NCBI GenBank assembly: GCA_022565075.1 | Contig: JADFKG010000021.1 | Location: forward strand, 1 to 19,079 | Reading direction: 5' to 3' | Length of the DNA: 19,079 bases | From: Chloroflexota bacterium | GTDB lineage: Bacteria > Chloroflexota > Dehalococcoidia > SM23-28-2 > RBG-16-64-32 | Shown here: positions 6,889 through 13,368 of the stretch, piece after piece | How positions within the stretch are numbered: position 1 is the first letter of the stretch | Layout of the letters: every line of letters begins with the position of its first letter | Notes under the pieces: generated by a model | Seen by the model: the letters and a program-made list of their open reading frames with translations, nothing else | What the model was told of the DNA's origin: nothing | Databases searched by the model: none | Position numbers and translations under genes: made by a program

Positions 6889-6918
6889 CGCCTTCGCGGT
6901 GGCAAGCCTGCGAAGGCG
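6889..6918. repeat. Inverted repeat between two small minus-strand genes
   Basis: CGCCTTCGC (6889-6897) and GCGAAGGCG (6910-6918), perfect 9-bp arms around a 12-base loop. It follows the ABM-gene stop on the minus strand and precedes the 83-residue gene. There is no T-run on the minus strand, so a Rho-independent terminator is doubtful. Confidence 0.45.
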
Positions 6919-6973
6919 TAATAAAGGTTAATAGTTCGTGTATCAGGCCAGCTATCGGATTCCTGTGCTCCGC

Positions 6974-7297
6974 CTATAGGGCTGATCCTACCGCTGCGTT
7001 GGTGGTCGCGGTGGCACTTGTGAACGACCGGTCCTGGTGGCCGCGGCGGACCAGCAGGTGCAGGCGAGACCGCAGCTGGAGCGAGCGCTCTTGCGTGGCA
7101 GCGTCGTTGGCGGCTCGCTCCGAACTCCAGACCGAAATTCGGCCCTGCTCGCCGGAGTTGTCGGCCGCCTTCACGAAATGGCAGCTAACGCAGCCCTCCT
7201 GGCTGCCGTACAAGTCTACGAGTTCCTGGTTGACCTGGCTCGCCTCTTCCTCTCGTCCGGTGAGGGGCGTCATAGTCGAGACTCTGATGAACGTCAT
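6974..7297 (-). CDS. Antibiotic biosynthesis monooxygenase (ABM)-like protein
   Basis: 107 residues, a single ferredoxin-like ABM domain as in small quinol monooxygenases or heme-degrading relatives. Seen: N-terminal strand TFIRVSTMTPLTGREEEASQ, helix VNQELVDLYGSQEGC, second strand GCVSCHFVKA, then GRISVWSSERAANDAATQ, matching the usual strand-helix-strand then 'W.s..a...a' layout. The C-terminal ~20 residues are Ser/Thr/Ala-rich and probably disordered. ATG 7297 has AGGAGG (7306-7311) 8 bases upstream, so it is preferred over a longer reading from 7348. It lies after a terminator-like hairpin that follows the zinc-ribbon gene, so it is either read through or has a very short leader. The substrate is unknown; many ABM proteins are not monooxygenases. 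Confidence 0.7.
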   Translation of the reverse strand: MTFIRVSTMTPLTGREEEASQVNQELVDLYGSQEGCVSCHFVKAADNSGEQGRISVWSSERAANDAATQERSLQLRSRLHLLVRRGHQDRSFTSATATTNAAVGSAL

Positions 7298-7324
7298 CTG
7301 GTTTTCCTCCTCAAGGACGTGCCC

Positions 7325-7361
7325 TGAAACTAAAGGAGCGCTGGCCAAAAACCAGCGCTCC
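7325..7361 (-). terminator. Intrinsic terminator of the zinc-ribbon gene
   Basis: Perfect 10-bp stem: GGAGCGCTGG (7335-7344) and CCAGCGCTCC (7352-7361) with a 7-base loop. On the minus strand it is followed by TTTAGTTTC. It sits between the zinc-ribbon stop codon and the ABM start, leaving about 30 bases for any separate ABM promoter. Confidence 0.7.
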
Positions 7362-7384
7362 GTCGATCGTGCTCGCGTCGGATT

Positions 7385-7594
7385 CTAGAGTCGAAGCTTG
7401 CCGTGCGATGGCTGGCGCCGGCGCTGTCGGGTGTCCCCGTTCATCTCTGCCTCGAGTTCGGCGCCGGCCATGGCCCCCACCTCGTAGACGTAGCCACAGG
7501 ACAGGCACGTGCTGTACGCGCCATACCAGTCTTCTTCGAAGAGCATCGACCCCTCACAGCGGGGACATGCTCGCGGTGGTGCTGCTGCCTGCAT
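7385..7594 (-). CDS. Small zinc-ribbon protein, 69 residues
   Basis: A four-Cys zinc ribbon fills the first half: CPRC (10, 13) and CLSC (30, 33), separated by SMLFEEDWYGAYSTC with an aromatic-rich beta hairpin. This is the spacing of small rubredoxin/TFIIS-like ribbons. The second half is Ala/Glu then Arg/Gln-rich (GDTRQRRRQPSHGK) and could contact nucleic acid or another protein. ATG 7594 is preceded by GGGAAGGGAACC. A terminator-like hairpin with a T6 run lies 25 bases upstream on the same strand, and another closes the gene, so it may be controlled by premature termination. Function not recognised. Confidence 0.65.
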   Translation of the reverse strand: MQAAAPPRACPRCEGSMLFEEDWYGAYSTCLSCGYVYEVGAMAGAELEAEMNGDTRQRRRQPSHGKLRL

Positions 7595-7618
7595 AATTGG
7601 TTCCCTTCCCTCCGTCGC

Positions 7619-7657
7619 AATAAAAAAGAGCCGATTCCGCCACCAGGCGGATTGGCC
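7619..7657 (-). terminator. Terminator-like hairpin in the zinc-ribbon leader
   Basis: On the minus strand: TCCGCC, loop TGGT, GGCGGA, flanked by GCC/GGC that can extend the stem past a mismatch and a bulge, then TCTTTTTTATT (7619-7630 on the plus strand reads as an A-run). It ends 25 bases before the zinc-ribbon ATG, so it is either an attenuator or the 3' end of a separate small RNA. Confidence 0.6.
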
Positions 7658-7783
7658 CCTTCTTTCGCCTCCGAGGTTAGTTGACGGGTTCGGGTCGAAA
7701 GGGTGACCCTACTCGTCCGCCAACGGCGGAGCGAGATTCACCCCGAGCTGTTTCCCCCGGTCCGCCTGCGGCGGATTCGGCGC

Positions 7784-7800
7784 GTCACAACGTTTGTGAC
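7784..7800. promoter_or_regulatory. 17-bp operator-like palindrome
   Basis: GTCACAA-CGT-TTGTGAC, perfect 7-bp arms around 3 bases. It lies just downstream of a possible minus-strand promoter, so a bound dimer would repress it. The cognate regulator is not in the window. Confidence 0.5.
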
Positions 7801-7807
7801 TTCTGTA

Positions 7808-7839
7808 ACTATCCTTGCAGAACGTTGCGAATCTGTCAA
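7808..7839 (-). promoter_or_regulatory. Possible minus-strand promoter
   Basis: TTGACA (7834-7839, perfect -35) then GATAGT (7808-7813). The 20-bp spacer is longer than ideal, so this is tentative. It would drive the leader/small RNA and zinc-ribbon gene, diverging from the permease promoter. Confidence 0.35.
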
Positions 7840-7893
7840 GCGATGGTGGCCCCGAATCCGCCGCGACCAGCGGTTATCAACGTCTTCGTCCCA

Positions 7894-7909
7894 CGCCCCC
7901 TGAGGGGCG
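7894..7909. repeat. GC-rich hairpin between divergent promoters
   Basis: CGCCCC, CTGA, GGGGCG: a perfect 6-bp stem between the two opposite-facing TTGACA motifs. No T-run follows in either direction. Confidence 0.4.
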
Positions 7910-7929
7910 CGTTCTCGGTTCGCCGCTCC

Positions 7930-7958
7930 TTGACAACGCATATAGCCGGTGCTACTTT
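7930..7958 (+). promoter_or_regulatory. Promoter of the peptide-transporter operon
   Basis: TTGACA (7930-7935, perfect), 17-bp spacer, TACTTT (7953-7958). Predicted start near 7965, giving a ~95-nt leader to the GTG at 8059. It is the only good match upstream of the operon. Confidence 0.6.
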
Positions 7959-8058
7959 CTAGCCACTCAAATCGCCCTGTACTCAGGTAGCCTTATTTAG
8001 AATGCAATCTGTCACCGTATCTGGCTCCGACAGGTGTGCGCTCGGATAGAGGGATTCT

Positions 8059-9054
8059 GTGCAGCAGTACCTCGTCCGCCGCATCCTGCTGAATTTCTTC
8101 GTCCTTTTCCTCGTGGCGACGATGGTCTTCGCCGCCCTCCGCATCGACACCAGCTCAGTCGTAACCAGGCGCGCCGGCGGCTGCCTCGCCGGTGGTACGG
8201 GTTCCGCATTGCAGGCGCAGTGCGAGATTATCGCCAGAGCGGAACTCGGCCTCGTCGACTCGATCCCGAAGCAGTACATAACGTTCCTCTGGGACACCGT
8301 GCGGCTGGATCTCGGGACGTCCACCACGGGAAACAAGGACCCGATTATAGACGAGATCTGGGAGCGCGCCGGCCCATCGATTGAGCTGGGCCTCCTGCAG
8401 ATCATGTTCGCGATGGCGATCGCGTTGCCCATCGGCATTATTTCAGCGGTCAAGCAAGATGGGCCGGTAGACTACTTCTTGCGCTTCTTCTCGATCCTGG
8501 CGCTCGGCATCCCGGTGTTCGTCTTAGCAGTTCTTGTCATCCTTCTGACGTCGAGATATGCGCAGGGCACGTTCTTAGCGGACTGGCTCGGGCCACATGT
8601 CGAATACGTCACCTTCTTCGAGGATCCAATCCAGAACATCAAGATAATGTTCGCACCAGCGATCTTAGCCGGGCTCGGTACTGGCGCCATCATCATGCGC
8701 TTCCTGCGCTCTCAGATGCTTGAGGTCCTCCGCCAGGATTACGTCCGTACCGCCTGGGCCAAGGGGTTGACGGAGCGAGTGGTGATCATCCGTCATGCTC
8801 TCAAGAACGCCTTCATTCCGGTGCTCACGATCGTCGGTATCCTTCTCGGGAACATCGTCAGCGGCAACGTCATCCTGGAGGTCATCTATGGGATACCCGG
8901 CCTCGGCGCCTACATCGTCCTCAACATCTCGCAGAACCCGAACTTCCCCGCAGTGCAAGGCGTCGTCATCGTCGTCGCGGTGGTGCTAGTCTTCGTCAAC
9001 CTGCTGATCGACATCGCCTACGGCTGGCTCGATCCGCGGATCAGGTTCACCTAG
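8059..9054 (+). CDS. dppB: Peptide ABC transporter permease (DppB/OppB type)
   Basis: 331-residue inner-membrane permease of a family-5 (peptide/nickel) importer. N-terminal anchor helix QYLVRRILLNFFVLFLVATM, a periplasmic domain, then five further hydrophobic segments from about IELGLLQIMFAMAIALPIG. The EAA loop that docks to the ATPase is DYVRTAWAKGLTERVVIIRH (about 228-247), and the C-terminal VIYGIPGLG and IAYGWLDPRIRF motifs are typical of DppB. The periplasmic domain carries two Cys (42 and 55) around a Gly-rich stretch, possibly a disulphide. The GTG start has AGAGGG upstream. The stop is 13 bases before dppC. No ATPase gene follows in this operon; the orphan OppD-type ATPase at 2774-3787 is a candidate partner. 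Confidence 0.93.
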   Translation: MQQYLVRRILLNFFVLFLVATMVFAALRIDTSSVVTRRAGGCLAGGTGSALQAQCEIIARAELGLVDSIPKQYITFLWDTVRLDLGTSTTGNKDPIIDEIWERAGPSIELGLLQIMFAMAIALPIGIISAVKQDGPVDYFLRFFSILALGIPVFVLAVLVILLTSRYAQGTFLADWLGPHVEYVTFFEDPIQNIKIMFAPAILAGLGTGAIIMRFLRSQMLEVLRQDYVRTAWAKGLTERVVIIRHALKNAFIPVLTIVGILLGNIVSGNVILEVIYGIPGLGAYIVLNISQNPNFPAVQGVVIVVAVVLVFVNLLIDIAYGWLDPRIRFT

Positions 9055-9067
9055 GGAGCGGGCAGGC

Positions 9068-10081
9068 ATGGACGAAACTCAGGCGATCCCGGCGGCAACG
9101 GCAGCACAGGCGACACCCTCTCGTTTCGGTGCGCTGCTGCGCGGCGTCTGGAAGTTCATCAGGACGAAGCCCCTTGGCGCATTCGGCTTCCTGCTTATCT
9201 TCTTCCTCTTCGCGATGACGCTGGGTACCCCGAAGGCGGAGTTCGGCGCACCGTCGCTCCCGGACCGCCCCTTCGGCTTCGAACTTGGTTCGCCGTGGAT
9301 GCAGCGCTACTCCCCCGAGACGCTCTTCACCACCGAGTCGGGCCTCGTCTCTGCCTACGAGTCGCCGAGCGTCGAGCACTGGATGGGCACCGACCAGTCG
9401 GGCCGCGACACGTGGTCGAGAATCGTCAACGGCGCTCGTCGATCCCTTTTCGTCGGCGTCTGGGCGCTTGTCTTCGCCACGCTCATTGGCGCCGGCATCG
9501 GCATCGTCTCGGGCTTCTGGGGAGGGTGGTTCGACCTGATTTCGCAGCGTTTCATGGATGCGCTGCAAGCGTTCCCGGCTCTGATCGCCCTGATTCTCAT
9601 AATCACGATCAATCCAACGATCCCGTATATCAACGACGAAGGCGATCAAGTGACATTACTCATGGCGGCGATCGCCCTCGGCCTGGTCGGGATACCGAGC
9701 GTTCAACGCATCACGCGCGGGGTCGTGCTGTCTGTTCGCGAGCAGCAATACATCGATGCGGCTCGAGTCATCGGCGCCACCGATGCACGCATCATGTGGG
9801 GCTACGTCCTGCCCAACATCTTTTCTTCGATCATCGTCGTTTTCTCTACGGGCATCGCCGTCGTTATCCTGGCGGAGGCGGCGCTTACCTTCATCATCCC
9901 GGACAAGCTGCCACAGGGCGTGTCCTGGGGCTTCATGCTTAACGACTCTTACGCATCGCTGGGCGACGCTCCGTGGCCGGGGGTCTTCGCCGCTGCCGCT
10001 ATCTCGTCCGCTGTGCTAGGCTTCAACCTTGCGGGCGACGCGCTGCGAGACGTGCTGGACCCACGGCTACGGCAACGGTAA
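9068..10081 (+). CDS. dppC: Peptide ABC transporter permease (DppC/OppC type)
   Basis: 337-residue second permease of the importer. A cytosolic N-tail with the OppC-type segment (WKFIRTKPLGAFGFLLIFFL) leads into TM1, followed by a long periplasmic stretch ending in the diagnostic HWMGTDQSGRDTWSRIVNG. Then comes the five-helix permease core starting SLFVGVWALVFATLIGAGIG. The EAA loop is QQYIDAARVIGATDARIMWG, and the C-terminus NLAGDALRDVLDPRLRQR is typical. ATG follows GGGAGCGGGCAGGC. The periplasmic stretch between TM1 and GTDQSGRD (about 55 residues, ending ESPSVEH) is longer than the usual ~30. Heterodimerises with the upstream DppB protein. Confidence 0.93.
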   Translation: MDETQAIPAATAAQATPSRFGALLRGVWKFIRTKPLGAFGFLLIFFLFAMTLGTPKAEFGAPSLPDRPFGFELGSPWMQRYSPETLFTTESGLVSAYESPSVEHWMGTDQSGRDTWSRIVNGARRSLFVGVWALVFATLIGAGIGIVSGFWGGWFDLISQRFMDALQAFPALIALILIITINPTIPYINDEGDQVTLLMAAIALGLVGIPSVQRITRGVVLSVREQQYIDAARVIGATDARIMWGYVLPNIFSSIIVVFSTGIAVVILAEAALTFIIPDKLPQGVSWGFMLNDSYASLGDAPWPGVFAAAAISSAVLGFNLAGDALRDVLDPRLRQR

Positions 10082-10105
10082 GTCTCGCCGGAGCGACGCT
10101 TCGTA

Positions 10106-10143
10106 ACCTGATGGGGGGCCCCACCTGCTGAAAGGAGACAGGT
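10106..10143 (+). promoter_or_regulatory. Intercistronic hairpins before the binding-protein gene
   Basis: Two overlapping structures: TGGGG/CCCCA (10112-10123) and ACCTG (10123-10127) with CAGGT (10139-10143). In the second, the ribosome site AAAGGAGA (10131-10138) is in the loop. An upstream ACCTG (10106-10110) could compete for the same CAGGT. Such hairpins often protect the binding-protein mRNA, which needs a higher dose than the permeases. Confidence 0.4.
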
Positions 10144-10148
10144 AAGGC

Positions 10149-12113
10149 ATGTCGGAATCTAACTACTGGGACAAGTTCTGGCGAAAGCGAGTCAGCCGAC
10201 GGAGGCTCATGTCCGGCGCTCTCGTCGTCGGCGGCGGTCTGGCGGCCGCCTCGGTCGTCGGCTGCACCACGGATGAGTCGGGCAACGGTGGCGGTGGCAT
10301 CGGCGGTGATACACGGGCGTTCCTGGACTTCGTGGACGGCACCGAAGCCAACCCGATACCGTACGTCGACGCCCGCCGCGACTTCATTCCGGCGCCGGCC
10401 GACTCCCGTGGCGGCACATTCACCTACATCGGCTTCGACCCGGTCGTCCTCGACCGCTACGACCCGCACCAGACCCAGTTCGGCCCGATGTACTCCAACC
10501 AGTCGGCTGTCTTCAGCAAGCTCTACCGCTACGCCAGCCATGACGAGCCGACCTGGGAGAACATCCTTCCGGATCTCGCTGAGTCCGCTCCGGAGATGAT
10601 CGGCGACCCCGATGCACCGACCGAGTACGTCATTAAGATCCGCCAGGGGGTACGTTTCCACGACACTGAGAAGATCCGCAAGAACTTCCCCGGCCTGGCC
10701 GGCCGCGAACTGACCGTCGATGACGTCATCTTCAGCTACGACCGCCAGCGCAACGTGGACAGCGCCCAGCGGCCCTACTACTACCGCTCGAGCCAGTACG
10801 AGACGATCGACACCATCGAGAAGATCGACGACTACACGATGCGCATCAAGACCAACGGCCCGGTCGCGCCGTTCTACCACTTCCTGGCCGACACCAACGC
10901 CATGATCATCCCAAAAGAGATCGTGGACATGGAAGAGGGCCCGACCGGCCAGCCGTGGGACTCCGTCGACGCCCTGGCCGGGCGCGATCCCGGCCCCGGC
11001 GACCGCATGATCGGCACCGGCCCCTTCATGTGGGACAGCCTTATCTTCGGCATCGAATACAAGGCGGCACGCAACCCCGACTGGTTCGGCTGGGGCGATC
11101 CGGACCTGAACAGGCCGTATCTGGACGGCTACCTGGCAACCGGCCAGGGCCTGAACGACGCCACCGTGGAGTCGCTCTTCCGCCGCAAGGAGATCGACAC
11201 GGCCGGCTTCATCGACAATCCCGCCTGGATCGTCGGCATGAAAGAAGATGAGCCGGAGCTGGAGTTCCTGCGCGCCGCCACGTCCGGCTGGCTGAACACG
11301 CGTTTCAAGGTGTTCTGCAAGCCGTTCGACGACTGGCGCGTGCGCCGCGCCTTGCACCTGGCCACCGACCGCCAGCAGATCGTGCAGATCATCGGCTCAG
11401 GCGCCTGGAACGTCGCTGGGCCCATCACCAAGGCGATCAGCTACTGGGCGCTGCCGGAAGAAGAGCTGATGTCTCTGCCGGGCTACCGCACCGACAAGGC
11501 AGGCCGCGAAGCCGACCTCACCGAGGCGCGCCAGCTGTATGAGGCTGCCGGCCGCCCGGAGATCCCGCAGATCTGGTTCGCTGACATACCGGACTACATC
11601 CGCCGCTACGCGCCTTCGTACATCGAGACTACGCTCAAGAAGAACCTGGGCATCGACCAGGACATCAACTTCCAGGCGGTGTCCTACTCCCGCATCGCTG
11701 AGGGTTACCTCAAAGACGACTGCGACCTTGGCGGCTTCAGCTGGGGCTTCGACAACGGCTGGATCGACCTGGACGACTGGTTCTATCCCTACTTCATCAC
11801 CGACGGCCCCAAGAACTCGTTCCGTGTATCTGATCCGGATCTCGACCTGCTGCTCGAGGCCCAGCGCAGGGAGTTCAATGCCGAAGAACGTCTGGACCTC
11901 GGCTACCAGATCCAGCGCTACGTGCTGGGCGAGACGAACCCGGAGGCGCCGGCGGCCAACGCGCGCATCGACTACGCTTCTCCCGGTGGCGGCACGATCG
12001 CCTGGCCGTACGTCAAGAACCGCACCGGCTGGCCGTGGTTCGGCAACAACTACTGGATCGCGGACATCTGGTTCGACAAGACGGACCCGTCGTTCGAGGG
12101 CCGGCCCGGATAG
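10149..12113 (+). CDS. Tat-exported lipoprotein, family-5 solute-binding protein
   Basis: 654 residues; captures the substrate outside the membrane for the two permeases just upstream. The N-terminus has a twin-arginine motif (VSRRRLMSG, Arg17-19), a hydrophobic stretch, and a lipobox ASVVGC with lipidated Cys39, then a Gly-rich linker (GNGGGGIGG). The SBP_bac_5 domain follows: RGGTFTYIGFDPVVLDRYDP, LAESAPE, VIKIRQGVRFHD, LTVDDVIFSYDR, DDYTMRIKTNGPVAPF, GTGPFMWD and DDWRVRRALHLATDRQQIV. Larger than DppA (~530), mostly by insertions in the middle. Trp and Asp/Tyr are frequent in the C-terminal half (SWGFDNGWIDLDDWFYPYF). Tat export implies folding before export. The substrate class (peptide, sugar, or other) cannot be fixed. 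A strong hairpin follows. Confidence 0.93.
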   Translation: MSESNYWDKFWRKRVSRRRLMSGALVVGGGLAAASVVGCTTDESGNGGGGIGGDTRAFLDFVDGTEANPIPYVDARRDFIPAPADSRGGTFTYIGFDPVVLDRYDPHQTQFGPMYSNQSAVFSKLYRYASHDEPTWENILPDLAESAPEMIGDPDAPTEYVIKIRQGVRFHDTEKIRKNFPGLAGRELTVDDVIFSYDRQRNVDSAQRPYYYRSSQYETIDTIEKIDDYTMRIKTNGPVAPFYHFLADTNAMIIPKEIVDMEEGPTGQPWDSVDALAGRDPGPGDRMIGTGPFMWDSLIFGIEYKAARNPDWFGWGDPDLNRPYLDGYLATGQGLNDATVESLFRRKEIDTAGFIDNPAWIVGMKEDEPELEFLRAATSGWLNTRFKVFCKPFDDWRVRRALHLATDRQQIVQIIGSGAWNVAGPITKAISYWALPEEELMSLPGYRTDKAGREADLTEARQLYEAAGRPEIPQIWFADIPDYIRRYAPSYIETTLKKNLGIDQDINFQAVSYSRIAEGYLKDDCDLGGFSWGFDNGWIDLDDWFYPYFITDGPKNSFRVSDPDLDLLLEAQRREFNAEERLDLGYQIQRYVLGETNPEAPAANARIDYASPGGGTIAWPYVKNRTGWPWFGNNYWIADIWFDKTDPSFEGRPG

Positions 12114-12137
12114 CGAACACCGCACTCACGAACGCCA

Positions 12138-12164
12138 TGAGGGCGCCGCTCAGCGGCGCCCTCA
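12138..12164. terminator. Strong bidirectional hairpin between convergent genes
   Basis: TGAGGGCGCCGCT (12138-12150), one base, then AGCGGCGCCCTCA (12152-12164): perfect 13-bp arms, so in practice an 11-bp stem with a 5-base loop. It follows the binding-protein stop by 25 bp and faces the SDR stop from the other side. Only a short T-rich run (TTCGTT) follows on the plus strand. Confidence 0.75.
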
Positions 12165-12182
12165 TTCGTTGCCTGCGTGACT

Positions 12183-12974
12183 CTAGAACACGGCCGTCGT
12201 GCTGCCGCCGTCGACCTGGATCGTCGTGCCGGTGATGTAGCGCGCCCGGTCGGACGCCAGGAACGCGACGAGGCCCGCCACGTCCGTAGCCTCGCCCAGG
12301 AAGCCCATCGGCACGCGGCCCTCTTCCAGCGAGACGGCATCAGCCAGCGTTTGCCCCTGTCGCGCCGCCCGCTCCTCGATCAGCGCAATCAGCCGCTCGG
12401 TGGCGATGTTGCCGGGGCAGACGTTGTTCACCGTGATGCCCTCGGGCGCCAGTTCGCGCGAGAGCGTCTTCGCCAGGCCGACGACGGCAAGCCGGGTGGC
12501 GTTCGAGAGGATCAGCCCGTCGATCGGTTGCTTTACCGCAACCGAGGTGATGTTGATAATACGGCCGCTCCCGGAGCGCCTGAGGTGCGGCAACGCCTCG
12601 CGGACCGTGCGCACGACCGAGAGGAGGTTCTGGTCGATGGCGTGCTGCCAGTAGCGCTCGTCCAGGTCCTGGAAGGTGCCGGTGGGCGGTCCGCCGGCGT
12701 TGTTCACCAGGATGTCCAGCCGTCCCAGCTTCTCCGCGGCCGCCGCGACCGTCCGCTTGATGTCGTCGTGGGACGCCATGTCACAGACGGCGTACTCTAC
12801 CTCTTTGCCGGTCTCGCTCCGTATCTCCTCCGCGGCGGCTGCCAGGTTCTCCGCGCTGCGCGAGCAGATCATCACGCGCGCGCCCTCACTCACGAACTCC
12901 CTGGCGATCGCCTTGCCGATCCCCTTGCTGGCGCCGCCGACGAGGGCGGCACGTCCTTCCAGGCCCAGGTCCAT
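12183..12974 (-). CDS. SDR-family protein with altered YxxxK motif
   Basis: 263 residues, Rossmann fold. Present: GGASKGIG nucleotide loop (13-20), SRS after beta-2 (suggests NADP), CDMASHDD, NNAGGPPTG (91-99), Asn116 in DQNLLSV, Ser144 in NITSVAVKQP, and CPGNIAT. Missing: the catalytic Tyr-x-x-x-Lys; the position just before the VVGLAKTLSRELAPEG helix reads SNATR (157-161), so Tyr is Ser and Lys is Arg. Similar SDRs annotated as FabG-like have the same kind of change, so it may be a distinct subgroup with another activity or a binding role. ATG 12974 follows GGAGGAG; the longer upstream reading has no support. It converges with the binding-protein gene and diverges from the B12 operon. Confidence 0.88.
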   Translation of the reverse strand: MDLGLEGRAALVGGASKGIGKAIAREFVSEGARVMICSRSAENLAAAAEEIRSETGKEVEYAVCDMASHDDIKRTVAAAAEKLGRLDILVNNAGGPPTGTFQDLDERYWQHAIDQNLLSVVRTVREALPHLRRSGSGRIINITSVAVKQPIDGLILSNATRLAVVGLAKTLSRELAPEGITVNNVCPGNIATERLIALIEERAARQGQTLADAVSLEEGRVPMGFLGEATDVAGLVAFLASDRARYITGTTIQVDGGSTTAVF

Positions 12975-13033
12975 GGTTCGCTCCTCCCGCTGTGCTGGCA
13001 CCATCGTAGCGGCTCGTGCCGGGTGGCGCTTCG

Positions 13034-13063
13034 TTGACCCTTGCCGGGAGCTGGGCCTATACT
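13034..13063 (+). promoter_or_regulatory. Promoter of the cobalamin operon
   Basis: TTGACC (13034-13039), 18-bp spacer, TATACT (13058-13063). Predicted start near 13070, just before the riboswitch. Confidence 0.7.
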
Positions 13064-13084
13064 GCGGCCACAATCGAATAAGTG

Positions 13085-13250
13085 GACGGAGGTCTCCACG
13101 ACGTTCCGCCAGCGGTCTACTCGCTGACGGGGCGCAGGAGTCAAAAGCGAAGCCGGTGAGAGGCCGGCGCTGTCCCGCAACTGTATCCCCGGTTCCCCGG
13201 CGCGTCGGAGAGACCAGGGAAGCCAGGTCGCCTGCCTAAGTCCGAGTACC
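13085..13250 (+). promoter_or_regulatory. Cobalamin (B12) riboswitch
   Basis: Binds adenosyl- or methylcobalamin and shuts off the downstream genes. Seen: GAGTCAAAAGCGAAGCCGGTG (split across 13138-13158), the stem GCCGG...CCGGC, the hallmark CTGTCCCGCAACTGT (13170-13184) and the B12 box AGCCAGGTCGCCTGCC (13221-13236). An 8-base stretch of that box (13227-13234, GTCGCCTG) is exactly complementary to CAGGCGAC at 13282-13289, just before the terminator hairpin, and may form the alternative structure. The position between a good promoter and btuF, with a terminator after it, makes the assignment secure; exact ends are approximate. Confidence 0.95.
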
Positions 13251-13291
13251 AGCCTTCGAGGAAAGGCATGGGCCTCGCGCTCAGGCGACGA

Positions 13292-13324
13292 ACCCTTGCT
13301 CACTCGGGCAGGGGTCTTTTTCTT
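13292..13324 (+). terminator. Riboswitch-controlled intrinsic terminator
   Basis: ACCCTTGC (13292-13299) pairs with GCAGGGGT (13308-13315) with one G-T wobble and an 8-base loop, followed by CTTTTTCTT. It lies between the B12 box and btuF, so the switch most likely works by transcription termination. Confidence 0.8.
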
Positions 13325-13368
13325 GACCGCACCCTTGCCTTCCGCCAGTTGACGGGAGGAACCACGCC

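Larger units (their letters stand above)
7619..7800 (-). ncRNA. Candidate structured leader or small RNA
   Basis: The region from about 7600 to 8058 holds no convincing gene. Its minus strand could give a ~180-nt transcript starting near 7800 and ending at the T-run at 7619. It contains three hairpins with the same arms TCCGCC/GGCGGA: 7761-7775 (loop 3), 7716-7730 (loop 3, extendable through CTCG/CGAG) and 7636-7651 (loop 4, terminator). I recognise no riboswitch family. The similarity of the three stems could also mean a repeat family rather than a single RNA. Confidence 0.35.

Noticed and set aside
7684..8000. Several short open frames between the zinc-ribbon and permease genes
   Set aside because: No ribosome sites or recognisable motifs, overlapping in many frames, and they cover hairpins and promoter motifs.
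10023..11357. 444-codon open frame on the minus strand under the binding-protein gene
   Set aside because: Antisense to a well-supported SBP gene; Val/Asp/Ala/Arg-rich composition is typical of the mirror frame of a GC-rich gene, and no motif is recognisable.
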